Shown here: positions 43,675 through 54,788 of the stretch, in pieces
Layout: each line of letters opens with the position of its first letter
Position numbering within the stretch: position 1 is the first letter of the stretch
NCBI GenBank assembly: GCA_905250025.1
Contig: CAJNOJ010000345.1
Coordinates: forward strand, 35,858 to 99,857
Direction: 5' to 3'
DNA: 64,000 bases
Origin: Adineta ricciae
Lineage: Eukaryota > Rotifera > Eurotatoria > Adinetida > Adinetidae
Notes under the pieces: generated by a model
Databases searched by the model: none
What the model was told of the DNA's origin: nothing
What the model saw: only the letters and a program-made list of their open reading frames with translations
Program-made: the position numbers and the translations under genes

Positions 43675-44085
43675 TTACATGTGTGTTGATGTCGTGTTTG
43701 TTTGTTCATCTTCATCTTCACGAACCAAAATCACCCCTTCTGTTGCTAACCGAACAATCAATGGACCAAGTAATGCTCCCCATGGTCCTAATAATTCTAA
43801 TCCACCGAAAATTGTTAACAACAATAATAACGTTGACATTTGTAGTGAACCCAATTTGGAAAACACTGGCCGAAGTAAATTATCAATTGAACCAATTGCC
43901 AAAACTCCAACAACAATCATTATTACTGCTTTAATATGAGCTTGTTGGATAAAAAGTCCAACTGTTATTGGAATCCACACAATTGCCGTTCCAAGAATAG
44001 GAATTAATGAACAAAGACCAGTTAAGACGCCTAAGGCATACCAACGTGGAATTTGTAAACATAAATAAGCAATCGCTGCAACTAA
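43675..44085 (-). CDS. AI-2E family (PerM-like) transporter, C-terminal part, truncated by gap
   Basis: The last 136 or so codons of a minus-strand gene. They run from the gap at 44086 to the stop at 43675. Hydrophobic segments and motifs (GVLTGLCSLIPILGTAIVW, GSIDNLLRP, LTIFGGLELLGPWGALLGPL) match the C-terminal core of AI-2E/PerM transporters (PF01594). The IDN-x2-RP and GGL-x3-G-x2-G-x3-GP patterns are closer to bacterial members than to what I recall of animal TMEM245. The C-terminal tail is acidic and polar. The 5' part is lost to the assembly break, so introns and start are unknown. Possible horizontal origin is inference. Confidence 0.7.
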   Translation of the reverse strand, partial: LVAAIAYLCLQIPRWYALGVLTGLCSLIPILGTAIVWIPITVGLFIQQAHIKAVIMIVVGVLAIGSIDNLLRPVFSKLGSLQMSTLLLLLTIFGGLELLGPWGALLGPLIVRLATEGVILVREDEDEQTNTTSTHM

Positions 44086-44145
44086 NTGGGGGGGTGTGTG
44101 TTGGCCGGGGCGGGCGTGGGTTGGGGGGGGGGCTCCCGCCGGGTG

Positions 44146-44180
<35 letters not shown>
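44086..44180. other. Assembly gap: N followed by G-rich artefact
   Basis: An N at 44086 is followed by about 95 bases dominated by G, including a run of more than 30 consecutive G. The composition is unlike anything else in the window and looks like low-quality read ends or false base calls at a contig edge. Open frames translated through it (poly-Pro/Gly) are meaningless. Confidence 0.9.
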
Positions 44181-44181
<1 letters not shown>

Positions 44182-44273
44182 CCAAATTTCTGCCCCTACA
44201 CACTTCAACACTCTCTTTCAGATCGTGTTTCACAAAACAAAAGGATTTCAATGATATTTTGAAAATTAATTAC

Positions 44274-44342
44274 AATGAATAATTCATTGATCTGTAATAT
44301 AATGATTGCACCAAGGATAGTTCGAAGAAATCTGGTGGCCAT
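44274..44342 (-). CDS. Astacin exon 1 copy, cut off by the gap
   Basis: The exon encodes the 23-residue signal peptide starting MATRFLRTILGAIIILQIN, with one replacement (Gly to Glu) relative to copy A exon 1 at 18441-18509. The donor site is kept. The rest of the gene would lie on the other side of the gap and is not present here. Confidence 0.75.
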
Positions 44343-44624
44343 TGCGCGAGTCAATTCACTATTTCGACCGATGTAATGTTTTGGTGGAATCTAACCTAAT
44401 TTCAAAAAATCCATTCGTATTTATTTGAATTGAAATAATGGAGTGATAAGGTCTTGGCACTGCAGGAAGGATTATTATCCATTGAATAAAAGCAGAACGT
44501 TTAACAGAATTATAATACTTCATCTACATTTACAAAAGGCTTCAATGTATTCATGTGATTTAATTATGAATTTGAAATGGTATACGAATAATTGTCTTTT
44601 ATATTGAATTGAAAAGAGATTCTG

Positions 44625-45423
44625 ATGAATGAGACCAGATTAAAATGTCCAGGTAACCTTTTCAAGTCATTGAGTCGACTTTTTTATATAGAAGAGGAAG
44701 ACGACATCTATACGAAGATATTCTCAACCGTGGAAATTCCGAATGAATAAACAAGAATTCGACTTCGATACTTTATCGTCATAAAATGCTGAAATCTCCA
44801 CTTTCCCTTACAAATCTCATTCAGTTTCTGAATAAGTCCCCATCACCATTCGCATTTTTACTATCAAAACCAAACAGAAAGAAAAACAACACCGAAATTC
44901 GTGGTTCATACTATGTACCTGTTCCACGAACATATCTCGATGAATTGCTTCAAGGTTGAATTGAATATGTCGATAGAATTCAATTCGCTGGTGGGTCATT
45001 TTTATTGATGCTGAAGCATCGTTCATGTGACTTAATTATAACGTTGCACATAAACACAAATGTTACGTGAGTACAGACAGTTACATCGAACGTGTCTGAG
45101 TTTCATCTGCTAGTGATAAACATGTGATAAAACAGTATTTCAAAACGTGCAAAGATTTAGGGTAAGGAAAAGATTCGATTTAAGAAAATGCAAATGAAAT
45201 TCTGTATAGATTCCATGTTTTGGAAATCAGCTCAGGCTTTTTGAGTTTACCGGCTGATGATTGGAAAGAATTGGTGAAGTTGGTGATATCGTTTGATTTG
45301 AAAGCTAAACCAGAAGTTGGAATTCAATGCGGTGCGGGTGGAGATGCATCGATTTCTCGAGGCAGGCGCTCATGTCTGTTCTTTGCATGTTTCTTCGAAA
45401 TAACGAACGAGGACATGATTTAA
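44625..45423 (+). pseudogene. Broken multi-exon gene of unknown function, copy B
   Basis: Counterpart of 18792-19726. Here the Trp codon is intact at 45262 (TGG, where copy A has TGA). The upstream exon, however, carries a different TGA at 44957-44959 in place of the copy A Trp codon at 19114. In addition, 94 bp are missing after 45413, between two AACGAG hexamers, which shifts the frame and ends it early at 45423. The 5' exon also carries a TAA. Both copies are therefore dead, by independent lesions. Confidence 0.6.
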
Positions 45424-45864
45424 TTGCAATGAAACGCATTCTTACCACGGGTCTCGATCGTTTTCTGCGAATACCAAACCGATGGATGCTCTAACACAAT
45501 AACATTCATACACTGCGGAAGTATAAACATTGTTTGTCTCAATATAAGAAAAACTTCAGTTCTTCGCGGAAAAAACTATCCTTCAGAGTCAAAGTGAAAC
45601 ATACTCATCGGTAAAAGAGTTTTCCTCAGGTAAGTAATTGCTTCAGACATAAAAGAAGCAATCAGAAAGTTACTTCTCAGTTTCAACAAAACATTCCTCT
45701 TGCTTACCCACAGACTTGACATCGAATAAGACAATGTTGTCAGTTTATCATCTTCCATACTACGAAGCACTTAACCAAATAACTTTCCGTTTTTTCTTTC
45801 ATATAGCTTTCTATACTCATTCAAAACAAAAGACAGAGCATATTGAACATTTATAGACAACACA

Positions 45865-47556
45865 ATGTTGGGAACAGCATTTGTTCTTCTTACAATTTTC
45901 TCTCTTGCTCATTGTATTCCTCTCAATCAAATTCAGCAAGCGAGATTGATTGCAAATGCTTCCAGAACACTCTTCAATCAATCTCAACAGCACTGTATTT
46001 GTCAAATGATCAGCTCACTTCAATCGATCTCAGCATTGAACTATTTCTCATCAAATCAAACATGTCAATTATTTTCTTCGAATTTAACTTTGGCTGAACT
46101 GGATTTAGATATGGGTTGGATAGTCATCTATACAAATCAGTCTTTGATTGCGAATATGTTCGGTGAGTTGACTAGGAGTAGAAAATGTAGACTTTCTGAA
46201 CTAGTTATGATTACACGTTTTGTGTTGGGAGAAGGTTTCAGAAAATAACCAATAGAGATGACGAGATATTACAAACACGTTCCTGGAATAGCTTTTTATC
46301 ATTGTCTAACTGATGATTTTCTAAATAGGACCGAGTATCACATCGACATCCACTACGACGTCCACATCTACATCATCAACGTCAACCCCATATTGTCGTA
46401 TGTATTAGATTGAATGATCGTTGTGAAAGTTCTATTCGAAAAAAAATACTATACGAAAGGAAAAGCTTCGTGTGCATCAGAAAGACTTCTCAAAATAGTA
46501 ATAAATCGATGAATAGAACAGGCGTACACTGCTTTCTGTGATCTTCGGTCGAATAAACTCACTACAGCGACTATCATTCTTCAAACTGACAATGAAACAA
46601 TAAGTTATACAATGAGATAAATATACTAAAGAATTTTTATCAGTGTGATGTTACTTAAACGATATTTTATTGCAGCTTCGATGTTTCGCAATCAAACGGG
46701 CTATGCAACTGACGCTAATCCACAGTCAGCAGCAATCGGCGATTTGAATTCGGATAATAAACTTGATGTAGTTGTTGCAAGCTATGGCTCGAACACTGTC
46801 AGCATTTTTTTCAATCAAGGCAATGGAATATTTTCAAATCAAACAACTTATACAACTAACAGTGGTCCACGATCGATCACTGTAGTCGATATGAATTTTG
46901 ATACAAAACCGGATCTTGTCATCACAAATTCTCTTTCGAACACTGCCAGTATCTTCCTCAATGCAGGTAATGGTTCGTTTTATTGCCGAACGGACTATAC
47001 AGCTGGCAGCCATCCGTACTCAGGAGCGGTCGGTGATCTCAACTGCGATGGTACACTCGGTATTATCACTGCAAACTTTGGCAATGCTACCCTTTCTGTT
47101 TTGCTTAACAGTGGTACTAACACGTTTCCTACTATCACTCTTTATTCAGCCAGTATCAATCCGTTTGGAATAGCAGTGAAAGATTTGAACTCGGATGGTA
47201 AACTTGACATTGTTGTCGCAAATCAGGGATCTAATAACGTGGGTGTTTTCCTAAATCAAGGTAATGGTACGCTTCTTAATCAAGTTACTTACACAACTGG
47301 ATCGAAACCACAAATATTAGCATTAGTGGATGTGAACTTTGACTATATGCCTGATATAGCTGTCTCGAATCAAGGAGCGAGCACCGTGAGTGTGCTTTTG
47401 AATGCTGGTAATGGAACATTTCTCAACCAGATTACTTACCCAACTGGTCAGAATCCATATGCATTAGCTGTGGGCAATCTAGATTCTGACAGCAGACCTG
47501 ATATCGCCACCGTCAGTCCAGGCACGAATACATTGAATATTTTGTTACATTGCTGA
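45865..47556 (+). CDS. Secreted FG-GAP/VCBS propeller protein, copy B (six repeats)
   Basis: Exons 45865-46162, 46329-46397 and 46676-47556, all phase 1, give 415 aa. Head and stalk match copy A, with a few changes; one head Cys is Phe here (SALNYFSSNQTC where copy A has SALNYCSSNQTC). Exactly 147 bp (49 codons, one repeat) are absent after the first repeat, consistent with recombination between neighbouring repeats at the shared ACTTATACA sequence. Six repeats could still close as a smaller propeller or leave an incomplete seven-blade fold. One loop also reads DLNCDG instead of DLNSDG, adding a Cys. Confidence 0.85.
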
Positions 47557-48583
47557 ACAATCATTATCGAGTCAGTTGATACTATTGCTCATAGTAACGT
47601 AATATTCCTACTTAGATTTCATTTTTCACTCACTTTCCGATATTCTGAATAATATTCACATCAAAGTTGCGACACAAGATCGAATGTATTTTTATGTTTT
47701 TAGTGTCACATTAGAGATTTATTTCTTCAGTCAAAAAGAAATGGTCACAGTTTGATCCTGTTGAAAAGTTTTGCACGTACGTTCAGATATTGAATATCTT
47801 AGCAATTGACAACAAGCAAATCAACACACAAATAAATTGCAAGGTTTTTCAATTGTCTCTAGACGGCATTTCACCCTCACCCTCACCCGAAATAATAGTA
47901 TTTCCTGCTTGAATACAGTTGTTATTTCAACGATAACCACACATTTAGTTTATCTGTCGTAATGTATTTGCGGAACACATAGAACATTTCGAAGAAAGTA
48001 GATTACCTTCTGATTTCTCAAGAAGATAAGTGTAGAAATGATCCATCCGATTTTATTAACCAACAATCGTTCAGAATCAGATAATTTTGCATCATCATAA
48101 GAAGATTTCATGTAAATGAGCACAAATATTATCAATATTTTGAAAAGTACGATTATCACCCGATATAACTTTTGCTTTTATATTCGCGAACCATCAGCGA
48201 AGAACGAACATCGTTTCGTTATATGCTTTCGTTGATGGTTTAACCGTAGAAATATGATGGATGAGACTGTGTTATCCTACATTATGGGAATTCCAAAAGA
48301 CATTTCTCGGTTGTCACAAAAATTTTTTGTCGCCCTTGGTTTTTTCTGTAACCATGGCAGCAATTGTCAATATGGCAGTAATTCGTGACTTTCATTTGAC
48401 TGAGACATCTGAATAAATACAAAATATTTTACCAAATTGTTTTCTTCTCTTCGGCGCCATTCCATTTTCCTTATAGCCAAAAAATTTCTCTTAGTTAATT
48501 CAGAAAATGAAGCAGAACAGTAAGAAAATTTCTGTGCAACTGCTTATCAACAACTTTCTCTCAAAACATTTATAGACAACACA
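47557..48583. other. Intergenic between FG-GAP and Kelch genes, copy B
   Basis: Matches 21944-23051 except for a replaced stretch at 47874-47892, where a CACCCTCACCCTCACCC run stands in for about 108 bp of copy A. The hairpin at 48189-48240 is conserved. No gene is supported. Confidence 0.45.
48189..48240. repeat. Imperfect inverted repeat (hairpin), copy B
   Basis: Same hairpin as 22663-22713, arms AACCATCAGCGAA and TTCGTTGATGGTT, with two extra bases in the loop region. Arms are unchanged between copies. Confidence 0.5.
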
Positions 48584-50645
48584 ATGTTGGGAACAGCATT
48601 TGTTCTTCTTACAATTTTTTCTCTTGCTCATTGTATTCCTCTCAATCAAATCCAGCAAGCGAGATTGATTGCAAATGTTTCCAGAACACTCTTCAATCAA
48701 TCTCAACAGCGCTGTATTTGTCAAATGATCAGCTCACTTCAATCGATCTCAGCACTGAACTATTTCTCATCAAATCAAACATGTCAATTATTTTCTTCGA
48801 ATTTAACTTTGGTTGATCTGGATTTAGATATGGGTTGGATAGTCATCTATACGGATCAGTCTTTGATTGCAAATATGTTTCGTAAGTTGATCAGAACAAG
48901 ATTATAATCTCTTCCAAATGATCATACTCACATGTATATTGTGTTAGGAGAAATTTTTTGAAAACAACTAATCAAACTAATGAAATAGTACAAACGCGTC
49001 AGTCATCAGAGATATTTTTACTCTTTTATTATTGATTGACGTCATTACGAAGACTTTTTTGCCAATATCTCGAAAGAAGCTCTAGAAAGAAATCGTTTGA
49101 CTATTACCTAGTACTTCGCTTTGTATTTTAACTAGAACCAAGCACAATACTAACATCAACATCCTCAACGTCCACAACAACATCAACATCCTCAACATCC
49201 TCAACATCCTCAACATCCTCAACATCCACAACAACATCAACAACTACAACAGCTCCAACAGGTGAATGAGATTAATGTAAATCGAAATACACTCTCGGTA
49301 GATATTTACAATAAGACTTCCAATTCATTTGCTATGCAGAAGGCAAACTCTGATCATGTTCATATTGGTTTAAGCTAGTTATAACATATATTCAACTACC
49401 GTAAAAAAGAACGCGTTTCATATGAGAGACCAATTGAACACTAGTGTATAATGACTCATCAGAGTAGTTCAAAAATTTAGTTAGATTTTTCTGATGGCAT
49501 GAAAAGTCAAGCCTATTTTGAATTTCAAGGTTCGTCACATTTGTTAAAAAAGCAACAGACTAACGCGTTTCATGCATGAGATTACAAAGCGGTTAACATA
49601 AGGTCTCATTCTTATTTTGTGTTTCTTTTCTGTAGGATGGACATTCACTGGAAATACGAGTATTGCTCGAGTATATCATACAGCGTCTACGTTAGCTAGT
49701 GGACAGGTGTTAGTAGCCGGTGGATATAGTGGTGATGCTTGTGTTAATAGTGCAGAATTATATGACCCATCGACAAGAACATGGACGATGACCACGAACA
49801 TGAGTGCTGCACGTGGTTTTCATACAGCATCTGTTTTATCCAATGGAAAAGTATTAGTAACTGGTGGTTTCAACGGCAGTGTTTATCATAGGAGTGCAGA
49901 ATTATACGATCCATCGACAGGAACATGGGCAACAACAGGAAGTATGAATATGATTCGATCGTACCATACAGCTTCGGTTTTACCAAATGGAAAAGTACTA
50001 GTTGCTGGTGGAAATACTGCTGGTAGTCTATCGAACAGTGCCGAAGTATATGATCCATCAACTGGTATGTGGACAAATGTAATGAATATGACTTTTGCCC
50101 GGATATTTCATACAGCTTCGGTTTTACCAAATGGAAAAGTACTAGTCGTTGGTGGAAATAATGGTAGTAGTCCATCGAACAGTGCTGAGTTATATGATCC
50201 GTCAACAGGAACATGGACATTGACAAAAAACATGAACAGTCCTCGACTTTATCACACAGCATCTGTGCTGACCAATGGACAAATTTTAGTCACTGGTGGA
50301 TATACTACTGGTGGTTATTCCAATACTGCAGAAGTATATAGTTTGGCAACAAATACGTGGATTCTCACAGCAAATATGAATAATACTCGAGGCCGTCACG
50401 CAGCAGTGGTGTTATCCAATGGAAATGTCTTAGTTACTGGTGGTCGAGACAATAGTGTTACTGTTGTGAATAGTGTTGAACTATACAATTCATCGACTGG
50501 CAATTGGTCGACTACACAACCTATGAATTTTGCACGACAATCTCATACAGCATCTTTGTTATCTAATAACACTGTTCTAGTCACTGATGGAATTTCATCC
50601 GGTTCAATATATTTGAATATTGCTGAACTCTATGATACGAAATAA
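48584..50645 (+). CDS. Secreted Kelch-repeat propeller protein, copy B
   Basis: Exons 48584-48881, 49136-49261 and 49636-50645, all phase 1, give 477 aa. The head and seven Kelch repeats match copy A. The stalk exon is 126 bp instead of 45 bp because of a 9-bp minisatellite that encodes repeated Ser-Thr-Ser, extending the mucin-like stalk by 27 residues. The third and fourth repeats differ in loop residues more than the rest (for example NTAGSLS replacing ISGNGYL), possibly from conversion with a neighbouring repeat. Confidence 0.87.
49156..49227 (+). repeat. Coding minisatellite (TCAACATCC)n
   Basis: Units of TCAACATCC, interrupted by ACG and ACA variants, encode Ser-Thr-Ser. The array lies inside exon 2 of the Kelch gene. 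Copy A has only a short remnant at 23607-23651, so the array expanded in B or contracted in A. Length stays a multiple of three. Confidence 0.85.
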
Positions 50646-51028
50646 ATTAAGACATCTGCGTTTTTTTACTTGTATAAAGTCGCCTACAAAGTCTCGCAGC
50701 TTTCGAATGGAACTATTTAATCATAAATGCTTTTGAAATCTTATCACTATTCTTAAAATAAACAGTATAAGTCTTGAACGGGTGATTTTCTTTATCTTTT
50801 ATTCTTTCAAACACCTTCACACTCGAATTAAAAACTATCACCTTTCGACAATACGAATAAATAAAACTATCTCTTGATATCTCAAGGAGAAAAGCCTAGA
50901 AATCATCTATCCAACCTTTCAACAGATAATTATTAATCAGTAAATGATGATGTATCATGGTAAGAATATTCCGTATAAATTACTCCGAGACGACGACAAT
51001 CTTTATCATTTGTTTCCCACGAATTACC

Positions 51029-51856
51029 ATGAAGATAGTATTAGCTGTTTGCGTTTTGATCTTATTCGCTTCGACACACTCGAGCGATGTTGAAGAAGAC
51101 TACGATTATGGCGATACTGAAGCATTGGAAGATTGTCAATATGAAATTGATTTCAAAACATATAAAAAAACGTCCAAGCTCGATTTATGTTCTTCATTAA
51201 CTAATCCAACGGCAAACTCTCGTATTCAATTACATGTCTACGCCAACTATACTGAAGAGAAAATTCACATTCGTGCATTGTCATCATCATTAACAAACTC
51301 TCCCGTGAAAAAGTCGCTCGTTTCATTAACTACTGATATCACCGAAGACTTCACATATCCAGCAAGTATTTTAACAATTGACGACTACCAATGGATTTCT
51401 CTACCAACACTCAAATCAATTCTCTTATCTTTAATCAATGCTGATTTGAATTTACTCGGCAAGAATTTGAAAAAAACATTAATCGTTGCCAAAGGTGGAC
51501 ACAAAGACATACTCACTTGTGCAGGAAATTTCTACGCGAAACAGGATGAGAAAGTTTTAAACATCCCCTTGACTTTCACGAAACCAATTACATGTACAAA
51601 GGAAAAACCACAAGATCGATTTTTCACATATCAAGAGAAAACTTATTTGAATCAAGCCGATGAGAAGAAGTTTCGTTTAGCTGATCTTCATCAAGATGAT
51701 CAAAAGAAAATCAGCCGAACAGTTTGGTACACGTGTAACAATCCAAAATCTTGTTCACTCGGAGTGCAAAAGAAAGCAAATTTAGACAAAACGGCGACGT
51801 ACGTTTTGAAATATTTACAAAAAGCAAGAGCAGACAAAAAAACAACATCTGGTTGA
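51029..51856 (+). CDS. Secreted Lys-rich protein of unknown function, copy B
   Basis: 275 aa, same start choice as copy A (signal MKIVLAVCVLILFAST). Differences from copy A are scattered. One removes a cysteine (FTYPAS instead of FTCPAS), and one removes an N-glycosylation site (LNIPLT for LNITLT). The loss of a Cys in one copy suggests that at least that Cys is not in an essential disulphide. Confidence 0.65.
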   Translation: MKIVLAVCVLILFASTHSSDVEEDYDYGDTEALEDCQYEIDFKTYKKTSKLDLCSSLTNPTANSRIQLHVYANYTEEKIHIRALSSSLTNSPVKKSLVSLTTDITEDFTYPASILTIDDYQWISLPTLKSILLSLINADLNLLGKNLKKTLIVAKGGHKDILTCAGNFYAKQDEKVLNIPLTFTKPITCTKEKPQDRFFTYQEKTYLNQADEKKFRLADLHQDDQKKISRTVWYTCNNPKSCSLGVQKKANLDKTATYVLKYLQKARADKKTTSG

Positions 51857-52296
51857 TTAATGGATACCGTTTCTCCAACAATACTCTTCATTAGTTTTAT
51901 CTTTAGTAGCAAATAAATAATATGCTTGATTTAATTATGTGTGTTTTCGATAAAAGTTACGCAGAAAATGAAAAATGCGTTTTTTTTCAAGCTGCGCATG
52001 TGGGAAAATTGATTTTTCACTCTTTGCACGTTGACGATATTTATCGTCATCGCCCAAATATCATGTTTTTCCTTCGGAATATGTATTTTGTTATTTCCTT
52101 ATCGTACGTTAGTATTAGGTAGGCAACAGACAGAAGAAAAAGAGAAAAGAATCATAAAAAAAAGAAGCTTGCATCAAGGACGCGAGAAACAACAAGAGAA
52201 AAGAACACATGTAAGTAGAGTTTGTATATGTCAGAGAAACAAAAAGAAAGGAGAAGGGTGTTTTTTTTCTGATTTCATAGACTTTGTTTAGATGAA
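51857..52296. other. Intergenic, promoter of caspase-LRR copy B
   Basis: Aligned with 26247-26694 and well conserved, including the acceptor-like GACTTTGTTTAG before the ATG. No separate gene is supported; open frames here are short and differ in length between copies. Confidence 0.4.
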
Positions 52297-53779
52297 ATGT
52301 TGAGTTCGAGAAAACTCGCACTGGTCATTGGAAATAACAATTATGAAGTCGGGAAGAAACTTAATTGTTGCCTGAACGATGCATTAGATGTCGGGAGTGT
52401 TTTGGAAAAATTCGGTTTTCAGGTGACAGTCGGTGTTGATTTACCATATGTAAAAATGGTGCAAAAGGTTCTTCAATTCCAACGACAAGTTCAAAAGAAC
52501 GATCTACTTCTCATCTTCTATTCCGGACACGGTGCTCAATGGGAAGATCAACATTATCTAATTGGTATTGACAACAAATGTCTTTCCGAGGACTTCGAAA
52601 TGTATCCACATTATGCCATTAGTATTCAGTCAACGCTCGAATCAATGATGAAACGACAACCGTGTACGATTATTCTTCTTCTCGATTGCTGTCGGAATAA
52701 TTTAAATCTCGAAGATCAAGTGTCGAACACGAAAAATGTCTCCCAAGAGAATGTCACGGATGTGAATTTAACGTCAATGAAAAGCATTCCGAATACTTTA
52801 ATTGTTTTCGCTTGTGGGTCCAACGAAGTTACATTGGAAAATTCGAAGAATGCTCGAAATAGTTTGTTTACCTATCATTTACTCAAACATATAATCGAGC
52901 CGAATTTAAACGTCGAAGAAGTCATGAGTCGAGTATGTCATGGGATCTACGAAGATACCAATGGCCAATCGTGTTCGTATAGATTAAGTTCGTTACGAAC
53001 ATCGAACGTTTATTTCCACACGTCATCGAAAGGTATTTTAGTTACGGTCAAAATCAAGTGAAATTTAACTGTTTTTTTCCCTAATAGATATGCCGTTATA
53101 TGTGCCTTTACCTTCGTGTCATGAGAACAAAAAACTCGAAGAAGAAATCGAGAAGTGTAATTTTCAATCAATAGTCGATTTAGATCATTGGAATTTAACT
53201 GATAATGACATGGAAATTGTTGTTGCACAAGCGATTATTAAAAAACAATGTCGAAGACTTTATTTACAAAATAATAACATTACGTCGTACGGAGCGTTGA
53301 GAATTGCTGTTGCATTGGAAAATAATATAACATTGAATACATTAAACTTGAGTAATAATCATTTGTCGGATGTTGGTGTGAGATATTTAGCAGAAAAGAT
53401 TTCATCGGGTCAGTCGATTCTTCAATATCTGGATCTTGGCTCAAATGAAATTACGGATCTCGGTGTTCAACATATAATTGAAATAATAAAACGGACTCGA
53501 ACGTTGACTTTTCTCGGCTTAGCGTGTAATGATATTGGAAATCAAGGAATGCAGTTGTTGATTAATGTGATTCTACAAGAAAATAGTCAAATTGAAGAGT
53601 TATATGTAAATGGAAATCGGCTAATTGATGATCTGTGTGTGGAATCGATTGTTCAAATGTTAAAAAGCAATCGATCATTGCGACGATTTCGAATTCATAA
53701 TTGTAATCTATCAAAGAAATTCAAAAGAAAACTTCGACGATCTGTCCGATGGAGACTTTTCTTATCTGTTTATGCATAA
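52297..53779 (+). CDS. Caspase-like (C14) protease fused to leucine-rich repeats, copy B
   Basis: Exons 52297-53032 and 53088-53779 with a 55-bp phase-1 intron give 475 aa, the same length as copy A. The catalytic pair is intact (YSGHGA and LLLDCCRNN). About seven residues differ in the protease exon and about ten in the LRR exon. Several LRR changes are clustered in the last 15 residues and on the concave face (CVN to YVN). The intron differs by 3 bp in length, which does not affect splicing. Intact catalytic residues in both copies argue that the enzyme is functional. Confidence 0.85.
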
Positions 53780-54788
53780 AGCATTCAGTTGTAATTGTGC
53801 ACATATCATAATAAATAACTTGTAAATACAGGATGAGGATGTGAAAGTGAAGTTTAGTTTAAAATGCTTCCTCATACTTGGCTATGTTAGAACAAAGAAA
53901 AAGAGAGTTTTCTTCAACTATCAACACCTACACTCATAGTTTAATTATCTTTATTTTCTCTAAAAATCAATTTTCTTGAACATTGCTCGATCTATATGCA
54001 CATTTGTCTGATATTATGAGATAGTTCGAAAGTCTATTTGACTTCCATAATAAACTGATATTCGATATCGAATGATATCATTTGTCTTCACTACCTTCTC
54101 ATACAAATTTAGCTGTTGAAGAAAACCACTCAGAGGTATTTCTACAGTTGGTAACAAAATGAAGCACTTTGACATTTTGTAATATTGTAGTACTAACTGC
54201 ATACTACAATTCATCAGTTTGAATGAAATGGATTTCGAAATCAATGCAAAAATGATATAAATATAGGCCGTTTCAGAACTTCCGGAACACTCTTTATGTT
54301 TATTCGCTACTCGCCTTTGCCATGCTGAAGTATTTAAAACGCATCGTCTTAGTAAAAGCATGTGAGCGATGTCGCTTGCCGCAGGCCCAACTGGCATATG
54401 CACGCATCATTGAAAATCTAGAATATATTTTTTGTTATTGGTATATCAGTGTATGTCAGAACTCTGCCTTCCAACATTTTCTTTTCAATCAGAAATGAAC
54501 CCGAGGGTAAAGCAGATACATAACAGAACCGATCGTGCAAAACAAAATTTATTCTTGTTTACAGTTTCAAACGAAGACCTTCCAGTGAAAGGTTATTAAT
54601 ATGATGAGATATGCTTCCTTTCAAATTACAATCCACTCGGTTTAAAATCCCATTCAGTATTACTTCTTTGAAATTCTTAATATATAATTATCGCAATAAG
54701 AAAGAAAAGGCGGAGAACACGAAGCAAAAATCCTGTAAGGCAAATATTAATAATGATTATGTAGTATGAGCTTAACAATGGTCTATAA
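53780..54788. other. Intergenic between convergent caspase-LRR and GPCR genes, copy B
   Basis: Aligned with 28175-29182. It contains the doubtful minus-strand open frame 54014-54403 and otherwise nothing recognised. Confidence 0.4.
54014..54403 (-). CDS. Small hypothetical open frame, copy B (doubtful)
   Basis: 129-aa counterpart of 28411-28800. It stays open at the same length, but most copy-to-copy differences are amino-acid replacements, so protein-level selection is not evident. Confidence 0.2.
   Translation of the reverse strand: MHMPVGPAASDIAHMLLLRRCVLNTSAWQRRVANKHKECSGSSETAYIYIIFALISKSISFKLMNCSMQLVLQYYKMSKCFILLPTVEIPLSGFLQQLNLYEKVVKTNDIIRYRISVYYGSQIDFRTIS

Noticed and set aside
43931..44282. 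Proline-rich and glycine-rich open frames over the G run
   Set aside because: They are translations of the artefact sequence after the N at 44086.
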